A DNA stretch of 64,000 bases, taken from assembly GCA_000824805.1 (NCBI GenBank), contig CCNA01000003.1, forward strand, positions 62,001 through 126,000, written 5' to 3'. Under the pieces are notes generated by a model. That model was not told where the DNA came from and searched no databases. It worked only from the letters and a program-made list of their open reading frames with translations. Positions 28,194 through 36,919 of this stretch are shown here, one piece after another. Every line of letters starts with the position of its first letter. The first letter of the stretch is position 1. The position numbers and the translations under genes are program-made. The DNA comes from Mesorhizobium sp. SOD10 (GTDB lineage Bacteria > Pseudomonadota > Alphaproteobacteria > Rhizobiales > Rhizobiaceae).

Positions 28194-29446
28194 ATGATGA
28201 ATCCCGCCAGCGTCTCGTTGTCGGTGATGTCCTGATATTGGACGCCCTCGGCGTCGAAATTGGCCTTCAGCAGGTCGAAATTGCGCCGGTCCTTGGTCTC
28301 GATTCCGATCAGCACCGAGCCGAAATTGCGCGCCGACTTCTTCAGATATTCGAAGCGGGCGATGTCGTCGTCGGGGCCGAGCATTTGAAGGAAATCGCGC
28401 AACGCGCCGGGCCGCTGCGGAAAGCGGATGATGAAGTATTTCTTCAGCCCCTCGAAGCGCAGCGCCCGCTCCTTCACGTCCGGCAGCCGCTCGAAGTCGA
28501 AATTGCCGCCCGAGACGACGGCGACGATGGTCTTGCCCCTGATCTCCTTGCGCGAAAAATCCTTGAGCGCGTCGATCGCCAGCGCGCCGGCCGGCTCCAG
28601 CACGACGCCCTCGACATTGAGCATTTCGATCATGGTAGCGCAGAGGCGGTTCTCCGGAACCAGCCGCACGGTGTCGGCGGTGAAGTCCTTGAGATGGCGC
28701 AGCGGCTCGCGGCCGATCTCGGCCACAGCGGCGCCGTCGACGAAATTATCGACCTTGGCGAGCTTGACCCGCTTGCCGCTGGCAAGGCTCTCAGCGAGGC
28801 TCGGCGCGCCAGCCGGCTCGCAGAACACGAAACGCGGATCGCGGTGCTGTTCGTCGAAATAGTGCGTGACGCCGGCGGCAAGGCCGCCGCCGCCCACCGG
28901 CAGCATGACGATGTCGGGCACGCGCCCTCCCGGCATCTGCGCCGCGATCTCGTAGGCGACGGTCGCCTGGCCCTCGATGATGTCCTTGTGATCGAACGGC
29001 GGCACCATATGCGCTCCGGTGCTCTCGGTGAATTCGAAGGCAGCGCGGTAGCAATCGTCGAACAAGTCGCCGACCAGCCTGATCTCGACGAAATCGCCGC
29101 CGAACAGCCGCGTCTTGTCGATCTTCTGCTGCGGCGTCGTCACCGGCATGAACACGACGCCCTTCTTGCCGAAATGGCGGCAGACGAAGGCGAAGCCCTG
29201 CGCGTGGTTGCCAGCGGAGGCGCAGACGAACAGCTCGGCATTGTTGCCCGCGGCGAGCGCCTTGCGGAAGAAGTTGAAGGCGCCCCTGATCTTGTAGGAA
29301 CGCACCGGCGTCAGATCCTCGCGCTTCAAAAGCACGCGGGCGCCGGTCTTCTTCGACAGATAGTCGTTCTCCTGCAGCGGCGTTTCCGGAAAGATGCCGC
29401 GGATCGCTTCGGCGGCCTCGGCAACGCGAGAAGAGAAGCTGTTCAC
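28190..29446 (-). CDS. ilvA: Threonine ammonia-lyase (threonine dehydratase)
   Basis: 418-aa PLP enzyme converting threonine to 2-oxobutanoate for isoleucine synthesis. PLP Lys in RSYKIRGAFNF, SAGNHAQGFA, the phosphate loop VGGGGLAAG, and a single C-terminal ACT-like regulatory domain (KKYFIIRFPQRPGALRDFLQMLG). The start is taken as the GTG at 29446, with GAGGGG six bases upstream; the frame is open much further but unrelated. Cotranscribed with the DUF1697 gene. Confidence 0.92.
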   Translation of the reverse strand: MNSFSSRVAEAAEAIRGIFPETPLQENDYLSKKTGARVLLKREDLTPVRSYKIRGAFNFFRKALAAGNNAELFVCASAGNHAQGFAFVCRHFGKKGVVFMPVTTPQQKIDKTRLFGGDFVEIRLVGDLFDDCYRAAFEFTESTGAHMVPPFDHKDIIEGQATVAYEIAAQMPGGRVPDIVMLPVGGGGLAAGVTHYFDEQHRDPRFVFCEPAGAPSLAESLASGKRVKLAKVDNFVDGAAVAEIGREPLRHLKDFTADTVRLVPENRLCATMIEMLNVEGVVLEPAGALAIDALKDFSRKEIRGKTIVAVVSGGNFDFERLPDVKERALRFEGLKKYFIIRFPQRPGALRDFLQMLGPDDDIARFEYLKKSARNFGSVLIGIETKDRRNFDLLKANFDAEGVQYQDITDNETLAGFII

Positions 29447-29680
29447 AGAAGTCCCCTCATTGGATCTCGGCGGCACACGCCAGGACAGCCATCGCCCGTG
29501 CCGGCAAACCTTCCTGCCGCCCTTTTGGCTTTCGCGCAACACCATGATGGCTGTCGCCCATCGTCGAACGGATTTTCGCTGGACACGACTTACTTTGGCC
29601 GCACTTCGCCTGTGGGGGAGATTTTCGCGGAGGTGGACGGCCAATTGTGGCCGCGGTGGAATTGCAGTGGAAGTGTCGAC

Positions 29681-30757
29681 GTGCGGTTGAAGACAATTCT
29701 GATTATTGCCCTTGGCCTGCTGATGGCGGGCTGCGCGGGCCACCAGACGCAAGAAATCCTGGGCAGCGTCGTCGTGCCGACGCAGGCGACCGAGATCGCC
29801 GGCAACCATTCGATTTTCATCGCCACCACGCGCAAGCGGTCCGACGACCCGAACAAGGTCTTCGACGGCGAACGCTCCGCGACGCTCAACTACGCCCGCG
29901 TCAACGTCACCGTTCCGCCGGTTCATCAGACCGGCCAGATCGAGCGCCGTTCACGCGGCAAGTCGAATGACCCGACGAAGTATTTCATGGCCTCGGAAGT
30001 CGTCGGCTACGACACGCAGCCGAAATTCGCCAGCGCCCTCAACGCCGACATCGACGCCCGCGGCGGACGTGTGATGGTCTTCGTCCATGGCTACAACACC
30101 GGCTTCGACGATGCCGTCTACCGGCTCACCCAGATCGTCCACGATTCCGGCTATCCGGGCACGCCGGTGCTGTTCTCCTGGGCTTCCGGCGCCAAGACCA
30201 CCGACTATGTCTATGACAAGGAAAGCGCTGCCGCGGCCCGCGATCAGTTGGAAGTGACGCTGAGAATGCTGGCGCAGACCGGCGCCCGACGCATCGACAT
30301 CGTCGCCCATTCGATGGGAACCTGGGTGACGATGGAAACGCTGCGCCAGCTCGCCATCACCGGCGACCGCGATCTCGGCGGCAAGCTCGGCGATGTGGTG
30401 CTCGCCTCGCCAGACATTGATGTCGACGTCTTCAAGAGCCAGATGCGCCGCTACGGCAAGCCGGACAAGCCCTTCATCCTGCTCCTGTCGGACGACGACC
30501 GGGCGTTGCGGCTCTCCGGCCTGATCGCCGGCTCGCGGCCGCGCGTCGGCGACTATCGCGACGCTGCCGACCTCGCTTCCTACGGCGTCACGGTCGTCGA
30601 CCTTTCCAAGATCAAGGGCAATGACAGCTTCAACCACACCAAATTCGCCGACAATCCGATGATGGTGCAGATGATCGGACAGCGGCTTCGCGAGGACGAC
30701 GGCTTCGCCAGCGACCGCGACGTAACCGACCGCATCCGCCAGTTGGCTGCGCAGTAA
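29681..30757 (+). CDS. Lipoprotein alpha/beta hydrolase (DUF900 family), copy 1
   Basis: 358 aa. Lipoprotein signal ending in the lipobox LLMAGC. The hydrolase core begins with SIFIATTRKRSDDP, then MVFVHGYNTGFDDAVYRLTQI (oxyanion), HSMGTWVTMETLRQL (catalytic Ser) and ASPDIDVDVFKSQM. Probably a periplasmic-face membrane esterase of unknown substrate. GTG start with GGAAG 7 nt upstream. A close tandem paralogue follows at 30863, so this is a recent duplication. Confidence 0.85.
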   Translation: MRLKTILIIALGLLMAGCAGHQTQEILGSVVVPTQATEIAGNHSIFIATTRKRSDDPNKVFDGERSATLNYARVNVTVPPVHQTGQIERRSRGKSNDPTKYFMASEVVGYDTQPKFASALNADIDARGGRVMVFVHGYNTGFDDAVYRLTQIVHDSGYPGTPVLFSWASGAKTTDYVYDKESAAAARDQLEVTLRMLAQTGARRIDIVAHSMGTWVTMETLRQLAITGDRDLGGKLGDVVLASPDIDVDVFKSQMRRYGKPDKPFILLLSDDDRALRLSGLIAGSRPRVGDYRDAADLASYGVTVVDLSKIKGNDSFNHTKFADNPMMVQMIGQRLREDDGFASDRDVTDRIRQLAAQ

Positions 30758-30862
30758 CCCTATCCGCGCGGTTGCGCGTCGCCTTGAATTTGAACTGGAC
30801 CCGGCAGCCCTCTGGCTTTATCGGAAGGACAGGAGAGGTTTGCCACCCTTGGGGGACCCCGG

Positions 30863-32023
30863 GTGACCGTGCATGTGAAGATCGTCGTCGGCCTTGCCTT
30901 CGCGCTCGCCCTCGCCGGCTGCGCCGGTCCCACGCACGATCTGCTCAACCGCAAGGCGGTCACGGCGCCTGCCTCCGACATTGCCGCCAGGCACGAGATC
31001 TTCGTCGCCACGACCCGCCAGCCGGCAACCAAGGATCCCCGCCAAGTGTTCGACGGCGACCGTTCGCTGACCACCAGCTACGTCCGTGTCGACGTCACCG
31101 TGCCGAAGATCCATCAGGTCGGCGCGATCGAGCGCGCCAAGGGGTCGGCCGACTCCAACCCGGCCAAGCAGTTCACCGCCACCGATGTCGTGCACTATGG
31201 CGACGCGCAGCAATTCGCCAAGGCGGTCGGCGCCGACATTTCCCTGCGCGGCGACCGCGCTTTGGTGTTCGTTCACGGCTTCAACAACGGTTTCGATGAC
31301 GGCATCTACCGCATCACGCAGATAGCGCATGACACCAAATATCCCGGAACGCCGGTGCTGTTCTCATGGGCATCGAGCGCCAAGGCGACCGGCTACATCT
31401 ACGACAAGGACAGCTCGACCGCCGCGCGCGACGACCTCGAAGCGACGCTGCGGATGCTTGCCAAGACGCCCGTCAAGAGCATCGACATCATCGCCCATTC
31501 GATGGGCACCTGGCTGACGATGGAAGCTTTGCGCCAGCTCGCCATCACCGGCGACCGCGATCTTAGCGGCAAGCTCGGCTACGTCATCCTCGCCTCGCCC
31601 GACATCGACGTCGATGTCTTCAAGAAGCAGATGATCCGCTACGGCAAGCCCGACAAGCCCTTCGCCATCCTGCTTTCGGGCGACGACCGGGCGCTCAAGC
31701 TGTCGAGCTTCATTTCCGGCGACAAGCCGCGCGTCGGCGATTACGGCAACGCCGCAGATCTCGCCAATTACGGCGTGACGGTCGTCGACCTGACCCAGAC
31801 CAAGGGCGGCGACGGCCTGAACCATGCCAAATTCGCCGATAACCCGATTCTGGTGCAACTGCTGGGCAACCGGCTGCGCACGCCGGCCGGGCTGGCCTCG
31901 GACGAGCCCGACCCGACACAGCTCAACGATATCGGCCAGGGCCTCGGCAAGGCGGTCGGCTCGGTCGCCGAGGTCGTCATCACCACGCCGTTCAAGGTGT
32001 TGACCATCGCGACTGGTGGCTGA
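30863..32023 (+). CDS. Lipoprotein alpha/beta hydrolase (DUF900 family), copy 2
   Basis: 386 aa. Same architecture as the gene at 29681: lipobox LALAGC, EIFVATTRQPATKDP, LVFVHGFNNGFDDGIYRITQI, HSMGTWLTMEALRQL and ASPDIDVDVFKKQM. It is colinear with copy 1 through KFADNP...QLLGNRL, then has an extra C-terminal extension of about 40 residues (SVAEVVITTPFKVLTIATGG). GTG start with GGGGG 7 nt upstream. The 105-bp gap is compatible with one transcript. Confidence 0.85.
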   Translation: MTVHVKIVVGLAFALALAGCAGPTHDLLNRKAVTAPASDIAARHEIFVATTRQPATKDPRQVFDGDRSLTTSYVRVDVTVPKIHQVGAIERAKGSADSNPAKQFTATDVVHYGDAQQFAKAVGADISLRGDRALVFVHGFNNGFDDGIYRITQIAHDTKYPGTPVLFSWASSAKATGYIYDKDSSTAARDDLEATLRMLAKTPVKSIDIIAHSMGTWLTMEALRQLAITGDRDLSGKLGYVILASPDIDVDVFKKQMIRYGKPDKPFAILLSGDDRALKLSSFISGDKPRVGDYGNAADLANYGVTVVDLTQTKGGDGLNHAKFADNPILVQLLGNRLRTPAGLASDEPDPTQLNDIGQGLGKAVGSVAEVVITTPFKVLTIATGG

Positions 32024-32032
32024 GCCAGCGCT

Positions 32033-33850
32033 TCAAATAAACAGATCGACCTTATGGAACGTCGTCACGTCGACAAGGCCGACATCCGATATCCTGAGCT
32101 CCGGAATGACGACCAGCGCCAGCAGCGAGTGCTGCATATAGGCGTTGTTGAGTGAGCAGCCGACTTTGCGCATGGCTTCGGTCAGTTGCTCGGCCTTCGC
32201 CGCGACGATCTCGGCGCGTTCGTCGGACATCAGCCCGGCGATCGGCATCTCCACCAGCGCCAACTCCTTGCCCTTGGAATAAAGAACGACCCCGCCGCCC
32301 ACCTCGCTCAACCGGTTGACGGCCAAGGCCATGTCTTCCTTGTTGGTGCCGACGACGATGATGTGGTGCGCGTCATGCGCGACGCTGGACGCCATCGCGC
32401 AATCCTCCACATAGCCGAAACCGGAAACGAAGGCGTTGGTGACTCCGCCCGTGCCGCGATGGCGCTCGACCAGGGCGATCTGGCAGATGTCGTTGCGCCG
32501 ATCCATGGCGACCAACCCGTCCTCGACGGCGAGATCGGCCTCGAGAGCCCGCGTCGGCGCCTGGTTCTCGATCACGCCGATCACCCGTGCCCGCACCTCG
32601 TTGGCGCCCTGGGGCGCAAGAATGTCGAAGTCCTTCGCGGCAATCCTCTTGCCCAGCTTGACGGTGTTCTTTGCGGATTGCGGATAATCATAGGCCGCGA
32701 TGTCGATCTCGAGCTTGCCGGCCTTGGCCAGCCGGACGCCGCGGCCATAGACCTCGTCTATGGTCATCTGGGCAAGATCCGAAACTATCAGGAGATCGGC
32801 CAGCCGTCCGGGCGCGATCGAGCCGATCTCGCGCTCCAGCCTGAAATGCTGCGCGGTGTTGAGCGTCGCCATCTGGATCGCCGTCATCGGCTTCAGCCCC
32901 TGGCTGATGGCGTGCCGCACCACGCGATCCATATGGCCTTCATGCACCAGCGTGCCGGAATGGCTGTCATCGGTGCACAGGATGAAGTTGCGCGGGTCGA
33001 TGCCGCTTTCGGTCACCGCCTTGATCTGCGCCGCGACGTCGTACCAGGCCGATCCCAGCCTCAGCATCGCCTTCATGCCCTGACGCACCCGCGCGATCGC
33101 ATCCTCCGCGCGCGTGCCCTCATGGTCGTCCTCCGCCCCGCCGGCGGCATAGCCATGGAACGGCAGGCCGAGATCGGGCGACGCATAATGCCCGCCGACC
33201 GTTTTGCCGGCCCTGACCGTTTCGGCGATCTCGCCCGACATGACCGGATCGTTGGCGGCGACACCCGGGAAATTCATCACTTCGCCCAGCCCGATGATGT
33301 TTTCCCAACTCATCGCCTCGGCCACGTCGGCAACCGTCAGTTCGGCGCCGGCGTGCTCGAGCCCCGGCGCCGAGGGCACGCAGGACGGCATCTGCACATG
33401 CACGTTGATCGGCATCGCGACCGCCTCGTCATGCATCAGGCGTACGCCCGGCAATCCAAGCACATTGGCGATCTCGTGCGGATCGATGAACATCGAGGTC
33501 GTGCCATGCGGGATGACCGCGCGGCAGAACTCCGTCACCGTTACCATGCCGCTCTCGACATGCATGTGCGCGTCGCAAAGGCCGGGCACCAGATAGCGCC
33601 CGCCGGCATCGACGACCTCGGTCCCCTGCCCGACGGCATGGTCGGCATTCGGCCCGCAATAGGCGAAGCGGCCGGCGGCAACAGCGATATCGGTGCCGGG
33701 GATGATCTCGCCCGAATGGACATTCACCCAGCGGCCGTTGCGGATGACCAGATCCGCGGGCTTTCGGCCCATCGCGACATCGACCAGATGTGTCGCCACT
33801 TCGGTCCACGGCTTCGGTTTTGCGGCGCTGGTCGGCTTGGTGTTCGTCAT
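32033..33850 (-). CDS. ade: Adenine deaminase
   Basis: 605-aa amidohydrolase that deaminates adenine to hypoxanthine. Metal-site motifs: LVPGLCDAHMHVESGMVTVTEF, IDPHEIANVLG, GHYASPDLG and LCTDDSHSGTLVHEGH. The C-terminal domain (AMASSVAHDAHHIIVVGTNKEDMALAV) is typical of bacterial Ade. The ATG at 33850 has AGAGGA upstream and is preferred over a GTG six codons earlier. It is convergent with the hydrolase at 30863 (9-bp gap). Confidence 0.92.
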   Translation of the reverse strand: MTNTKPTSAAKPKPWTEVATHLVDVAMGRKPADLVIRNGRWVNVHSGEIIPGTDIAVAAGRFAYCGPNADHAVGQGTEVVDAGGRYLVPGLCDAHMHVESGMVTVTEFCRAVIPHGTTSMFIDPHEIANVLGLPGVRLMHDEAVAMPINVHVQMPSCVPSAPGLEHAGAELTVADVAEAMSWENIIGLGEVMNFPGVAANDPVMSGEIAETVRAGKTVGGHYASPDLGLPFHGYAAGGAEDDHEGTRAEDAIARVRQGMKAMLRLGSAWYDVAAQIKAVTESGIDPRNFILCTDDSHSGTLVHEGHMDRVVRHAISQGLKPMTAIQMATLNTAQHFRLEREIGSIAPGRLADLLIVSDLAQMTIDEVYGRGVRLAKAGKLEIDIAAYDYPQSAKNTVKLGKRIAAKDFDILAPQGANEVRARVIGVIENQAPTRALEADLAVEDGLVAMDRRNDICQIALVERHRGTGGVTNAFVSGFGYVEDCAMASSVAHDAHHIIVVGTNKEDMALAVNRLSEVGGGVVLYSKGKELALVEMPIAGLMSDERAEIVAAKAEQLTEAMRKVGCSLNNAYMQHSLLALVVIPELRISDVGLVDVTTFHKVDLFI

Positions 33851-34009
33851 TGGCTGAGTCCTCTGCACGGGTCAGTTTGGCAAATGTCGGCGCCCGGAGC
33901 CAGAGTGTCAGGTCGTAAACCACTGTTGCAGAGATACAATTCCGTTTGGCGATGAATGGCGCTAGTTTGCGCACAGGAGTCTTTCGAAACCCCCATTTCG
34001 GAGCGCCCG

Positions 34010-34660
34010 ATGCGTCGACTGACGCTCGCCAGTGCCGGTCTTCTTGCCCTGCTGTCCGGGTCTGCCTGGGCAGCGGACATGGGCGTCGATCTGCCGATGA
34101 CCGCGCCCGGTTTCGACTGGACCGGCTATTATGCCGGCGTGCAGGCCGGTTATGGCTGGGGCCGGTCCGACATCACCGTCGATGGCGGGTCGGTGAAGCC
34201 CGACATCGACGGCGGTTTCGTCGGCGGCCATGTTGCGGGGCTCTGGCAGTTCGACCAGGCCGTGATCGGCGCCGAGGCCGATCTCAACTACGCCGCGATC
34301 GACGGCACCGCCGGCCCGGCAAACACGTTCGGCACCGACGTCAAGTGGTTCGGATCGATCAATGCCAAGGCCGGCTACGCCATGGACCGCGTGCTGATTT
34401 ATGGCATCGGCGGCGTCGCTTTTGCCGGCGTCGAGACCTCGCAGGCGGCAGGCACCGCCTTTGCCCAAACCCGCACCAGCACCGGCTGGACCCTCGGCGC
34501 CGGCGTCGACTATGCCTTGACCAACAATGTCGTCGTCGGCGCACAATACCGCTACTACGATTTCGGCAAGGAGCATTTCGACGCTTCGGACACCTTCACC
34601 GAGCGTGACCAGGACGTGAAGCTGCAGACGCTAGGCGTGAATTTCAGCTATAAATTCTGA
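34010..34660 (+). CDS. Outer-membrane beta-barrel protein (Omp25/31-like)
   Basis: 216 aa. Signal peptide 1-20 (MRRLTLASAGLLALLSGSAWA). The mature protein is an eight-stranded-type barrel: FDWTGYYAGVQAGYGWG, GGFVGGHVAGLWQFDQAVIGAEADLNY, KWFGSINAKAGYAMDRVLIYGIGGVAF, WTLGAGVDYALTNNVVVGAQYRYYDFG, ending NFSYKF with the C-terminal Phe required for outer-membrane insertion. Common in Rhizobiales. GGAG lies 7 nt upstream. Confidence 0.9.
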   Translation: MRRLTLASAGLLALLSGSAWAADMGVDLPMTAPGFDWTGYYAGVQAGYGWGRSDITVDGGSVKPDIDGGFVGGHVAGLWQFDQAVIGAEADLNYAAIDGTAGPANTFGTDVKWFGSINAKAGYAMDRVLIYGIGGVAFAGVETSQAAGTAFAQTRTSTGWTLGAGVDYALTNNVVVGAQYRYYDFGKEHFDASDTFTERDQDVKLQTLGVNFSYKF

Positions 34661-34918
34661 GGCTTGCAGCGCCGGATGATCCGGAAGAATCTCTCGCGCA
34701 TCACCTCTCGGAAATTCAGGTGGCCGGCGCCCGCAGGGGGCGGGGGAATGGGTAGGGGCCTGATGGACGCCGGCCTCGGCGGATCGATCCGCCGCGTCGC
34801 GAAACCTAACGATCCTTCAACAGACCGTAATTCCGTTATCGCGCCACTTTCCAACCGCCTTCCCCTCCCCGTGGCGGAAGTGGCGGGCAGGCTTGGCTGA
34901 ATGCTTGCGACCGGCGGG

Positions 34919-35146
34919 TCAGGATCGGTCCGAAGCCCTCTTTCCTTCGGGCATCGCGTCGAGGCACTCCTCCAGCCTTCGCAGCCGGGCCTTTTGCCAG
35001 CGCAGCGTGTGCGCGACCTCATGCAGGTTCCATTTGGCCTTCGAGTTGGCGGCTTCGATCAGACCCCGCTCGAGCCCATCGATCTCGCCGCGCAACTGCC
35101 GCGCCTCAGCTTCCCGCAGCCCTCTGATCCAGCCTGCCCCACGCAT
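34919..35146 (-). CDS. Small hypothetical helical protein
   Basis: 75 aa, Arg/Glu/Leu-rich and strongly helical, with heptad-like spacing (EARQLRGEIDGLERGLIEAA, LRWQKARLRRLEECLDAM). No signal peptide. Function unknown. It is isolated, 178 bp from tRNA-Leu. The coding potential is moderate and rests on amino-acid composition only. Confidence 0.45.
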   Translation of the reverse strand: MRGAGWIRGLREAEARQLRGEIDGLERGLIEAANSKAKWNLHEVAHTLRWQKARLRRLEECLDAMPEGKRASDRS

Positions 35147-35324
35147 GGTTCCACCGTCAAAGCCGGCCGATGTTCGCAGACAAACGCTAATGAGATCGAT
35201 TTGGAGAGCTTGGCATTTTAAATATCACTAATGTTAAATCTACGTGATGGTCGCGCGCGCAAACTGCGGACGATCGGAAACATCGCTTGACGGCTGATAT
35301 CAGGCATCTGAAAAGGGCACGCCT

Positions 35325-35410
35325 GCGGACGTGGCGGAATTGGTAGACGCAAGGGACTTAAAATCCCTCGATCTCTGATCGTACGGGTTCGATTCCCGTC
35401 GTCCGCACCA
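35325..35410 (+). tRNA. tRNA-Leu (UAA)
   Basis: 86-nt type-II tRNA: acceptor GCGGACG / CGTCCGC, D-arm GTGGCGGAATTGGTAGACGC, anticodon stem AGGGA/TCCCT with loop CTTAAAA (anticodon TAA), long variable arm, T-arm GGGTTCGATTCCC, discriminator A, CCA encoded. Its last 56 nt form attL of the element that follows. Confidence 0.97.
35355..35410 (+). repeat. attL: 56-bp direct repeat in the 3' half of tRNA-Leu
   Basis: Identical over all 56 bp to 50901-50956. It covers from inside the anticodon stem through CCA, so integration leaves a functional tRNA. The bases just outside the repeat differ on both sides. Confidence 0.95.
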
Positions 35411-35451
35411 CGTTGAAAATGCTCACATATTTGAATTTTACCGTAACGGTA

Positions 35452-35493
35452 GGCTACCCTGGCCAACCTCGACCTGGGTAGCCGTGCGGGTAG
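35452..35493. promoter_or_regulatory. Candidate integrase arm-binding sites, left end
   Basis: An inverted GGCTACCC (35452-35459) and two direct GGGTAGCC units inside TGGGTAGCCGTGCGGGTA (35475-35492). The same 18-mer recurs at 50761-50778 near the other end. The position 40-80 bp inside attL fits arm-type sites of a tyrosine recombinase; binding is inferred. Confidence 0.5.
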
Positions 35494-35509
35494 CCGGAGC
35501 AGCAAAAAA

Positions 35510-35531
35510 GCCCGGCCACATATAGCCGGGC
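35510..35531 (-). terminator. Terminator of the leftmost element gene
   Basis: 7-bp stem GCCCGGC / GCCGGGC with an 8-nt loop. On the minus strand it is followed by TTTTTTGC, 27 bp after the stop of the gene at 35558. Confidence 0.8.
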
Positions 35532-35557
35532 CCGTTTCGGTTCCTTGGTTGGGCGGT

Positions 35558-36097
35558 TCAGACGCTCCGCGCGCCACGCTCGAGATAGGCGAGAGCCGCA
35601 GTTACCAGGGGCGGGACCATCGGCGACGCTTGGAAGGAAGCCATTTCCTCCAGGACAAGGCGCAGCGCCTCTACCGCGCCGCGCTTGGATGTTGCCGGCT
35701 GATCCCAGTCTTCGATTACCGTCATGGCCGGTGCATAGGTGATCTCAGCGTATGCATCGGCGAGGTCGCTGTCGTCCGGTGCGTTCTTCTCGTAGTCGGC
35801 CATGCTGGCGCGAAAGGCGGCGATCGCGTCGAGCAGCGGGTCGGGAGTCCGTACTTCCGTTGCATCCTGCGAGAACCAGATGGGATCCGGGTAAATCGAT
35901 GGACCGATGTGTGCGATCCAACCGGGTCTGCCGTCGGCCGGTGTCATAAAGCCATTCATCGCTTCCGACAGTTCTTTTGCCAGTCGAACGGCGCGCTCGT
36001 CAGGCGTCTCAGACGCTGTGCATTCGAATGGGATCACTGAAGCGGCGATTGCGGTGGTGGCTGCGAATGCGGTTCTGCGGCTGACGTGCTGATTCAT
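35558..36097 (-). CDS. Element-encoded exported hypothetical protein
   Basis: 179 aa from the ATG at 36097. The N-terminus NQHVSRRTAFAATTAIAASVIPF has a twin-Arg before a hydrophobic stretch, so a Tat-like signal or anchor. The remainder is acidic and helical (ERAVRLAKELSEAMNGFM, DPLLDAIAAFRASMADYEKNA) and ends VTAALAYLERGARSV. No family recognised. It has its own terminator at 35510 and a long upstream region, so is probably a separately expressed cargo gene of the element. Confidence 0.7.
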   Translation of the reverse strand: MNQHVSRRTAFAATTAIAASVIPFECTASETPDERAVRLAKELSEAMNGFMTPADGRPGWIAHIGPSIYPDPIWFSQDATEVRTPDPLLDAIAAFRASMADYEKNAPDDSDLADAYAEITYAPAMTVIEDWDQPATSKRGAVEALRLVLEEMASFQASPMVPPLVTAALAYLERGARSV

Positions 36098-36535
36098 GAG
36101 TGTCTTCCCTTCAACTTCGATTGTGGGGGCCGTTGCGCGCCCTTGAATGGTCTCCGAGTCGTTGGTCTGGAGCGACCCGAACAGCCGGCGAAACTGGGGA
36201 AATCCTGGCGAGATAGTCATGATGGTTTCTCACTGGTTAAAGGGCTTGCTACGGCCCGCATGGCGGACGGCGCCAAAGCCGGGGGTTAGCAACTCGCCAG
36301 TGAGACGAGCCGATGGCTTTTACGGTTTCCCGCTGGACAGCACCACCGCCCCCGGCCTATGAATAGGCCGTTCGCGGCAGCCGCCAAGCTGCGCGTCATC
36401 CCGTTAAACGGGATAAACGACAAGGAATCGCGCCAACGATTTCAGGTCGTCACTGGTCCGGGTTGCTAAGCCCACGGACACGTTCCTCTGATTTGCTCAA
36501 ATCGTCAAGCACTCCCCGCCGGGGGAGGATCAGGG
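36098..36535. other. Hairpin-rich gene-free region
   Basis: 438 bp without a convincing gene. In order: a 9-bp stem TCTCACTGG (36228-36236) / CCAGTGAGA (36297-36305) enclosing 60 nt with an inner TTGCT/AGCAA pair; GGCCTAT/ATAGGCC (36354-36369); GCAGC/GCTGC (36377-36392); and ATCCCG-TTAAA-CGGGAT (36398-36414). The strand of any RNA is not determinable. The ORFs crossing it are atypical. It could be a structured RNA, a leader, or an operator and replication region. Confidence 0.5.
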
Positions 36536-36919
36536 TCACCGATGGGTGCGAATGATACCCTCGCCGATTACGACGTAGAAGCGGGCAGCGTTGGGTTCTG
36601 CAGCCTTGGCTAGTTCATGGGCGAGAAGCGTCATAGCGATCTCGATCCGTTTGGCGGCCATCGGTTTCGGACACTCGAAACGAAGGAGGCCCATATCCCT
36701 AAACCGCGCCGGCGTAATGCCATGTCCCCTTGCAAGGGTCTTCATATCTTTGTCGGCCGCCACCAGTATGGCGTCGTTGGATTCAGCCGCGGCGCAAACA
36801 GCAGCGTCCACGGTCCCTTTAGCCAGACCGCTTTGTTGGAAGAAAATGACCTCATGCCCAGCGCCCTCTAGAACGCTGCCGACAGAAACTGGAACCCCCT
36901 CATCCAGCAAGAATTTCAT
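36536..36919 (-). CDS. PIN-like toxin (DUF5615 / Mut7-C-type)
   Basis: 127-aa predicted ribonuclease toxin. The PIN-like acidic pattern is visible: MKFLLDEGVP (Asp-Glu), then AAVCAAAESNDAILVAADKDM with two acidic residues, and the helix RIEIAMTLLAHEL. The start ATG overlaps the stop of the upstream DUF433 antitoxin gene by 4 bp, typical of translationally coupled toxin-antitoxin pairs. This DUF433/DUF5615 pairing is an established type II module class. Confidence 0.85.
   Translation of the reverse strand: MKFLLDEGVPVSVGSVLEGAGHEVIFFQQSGLAKGTVDAAVCAAAESNDAILVAADKDMKTLARGHGITPARFRDMGLLRFECPKPMAAKRIEIAMTLLAHELAKAAEPNAARFYVVIGEGIIRTHR

Noticed and set aside
28238..29680. N-terminal 481 codons of the frame that leads into the lipoprotein hydrolase
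   Set aside because: Antisense to ilvA; the real gene starts at the GTG at 29681 with a lipobox.
32186..33955. Forward ORF of 589 aa opposite adenine deaminase
   Set aside because: Shadow of ade; composition is antisense-like.
36147..36362. Forward 71-aa ORF in the hairpin region of the element
   Set aside because: Spans the stem-loops and has no family resemblance; treated as part of the structured region.
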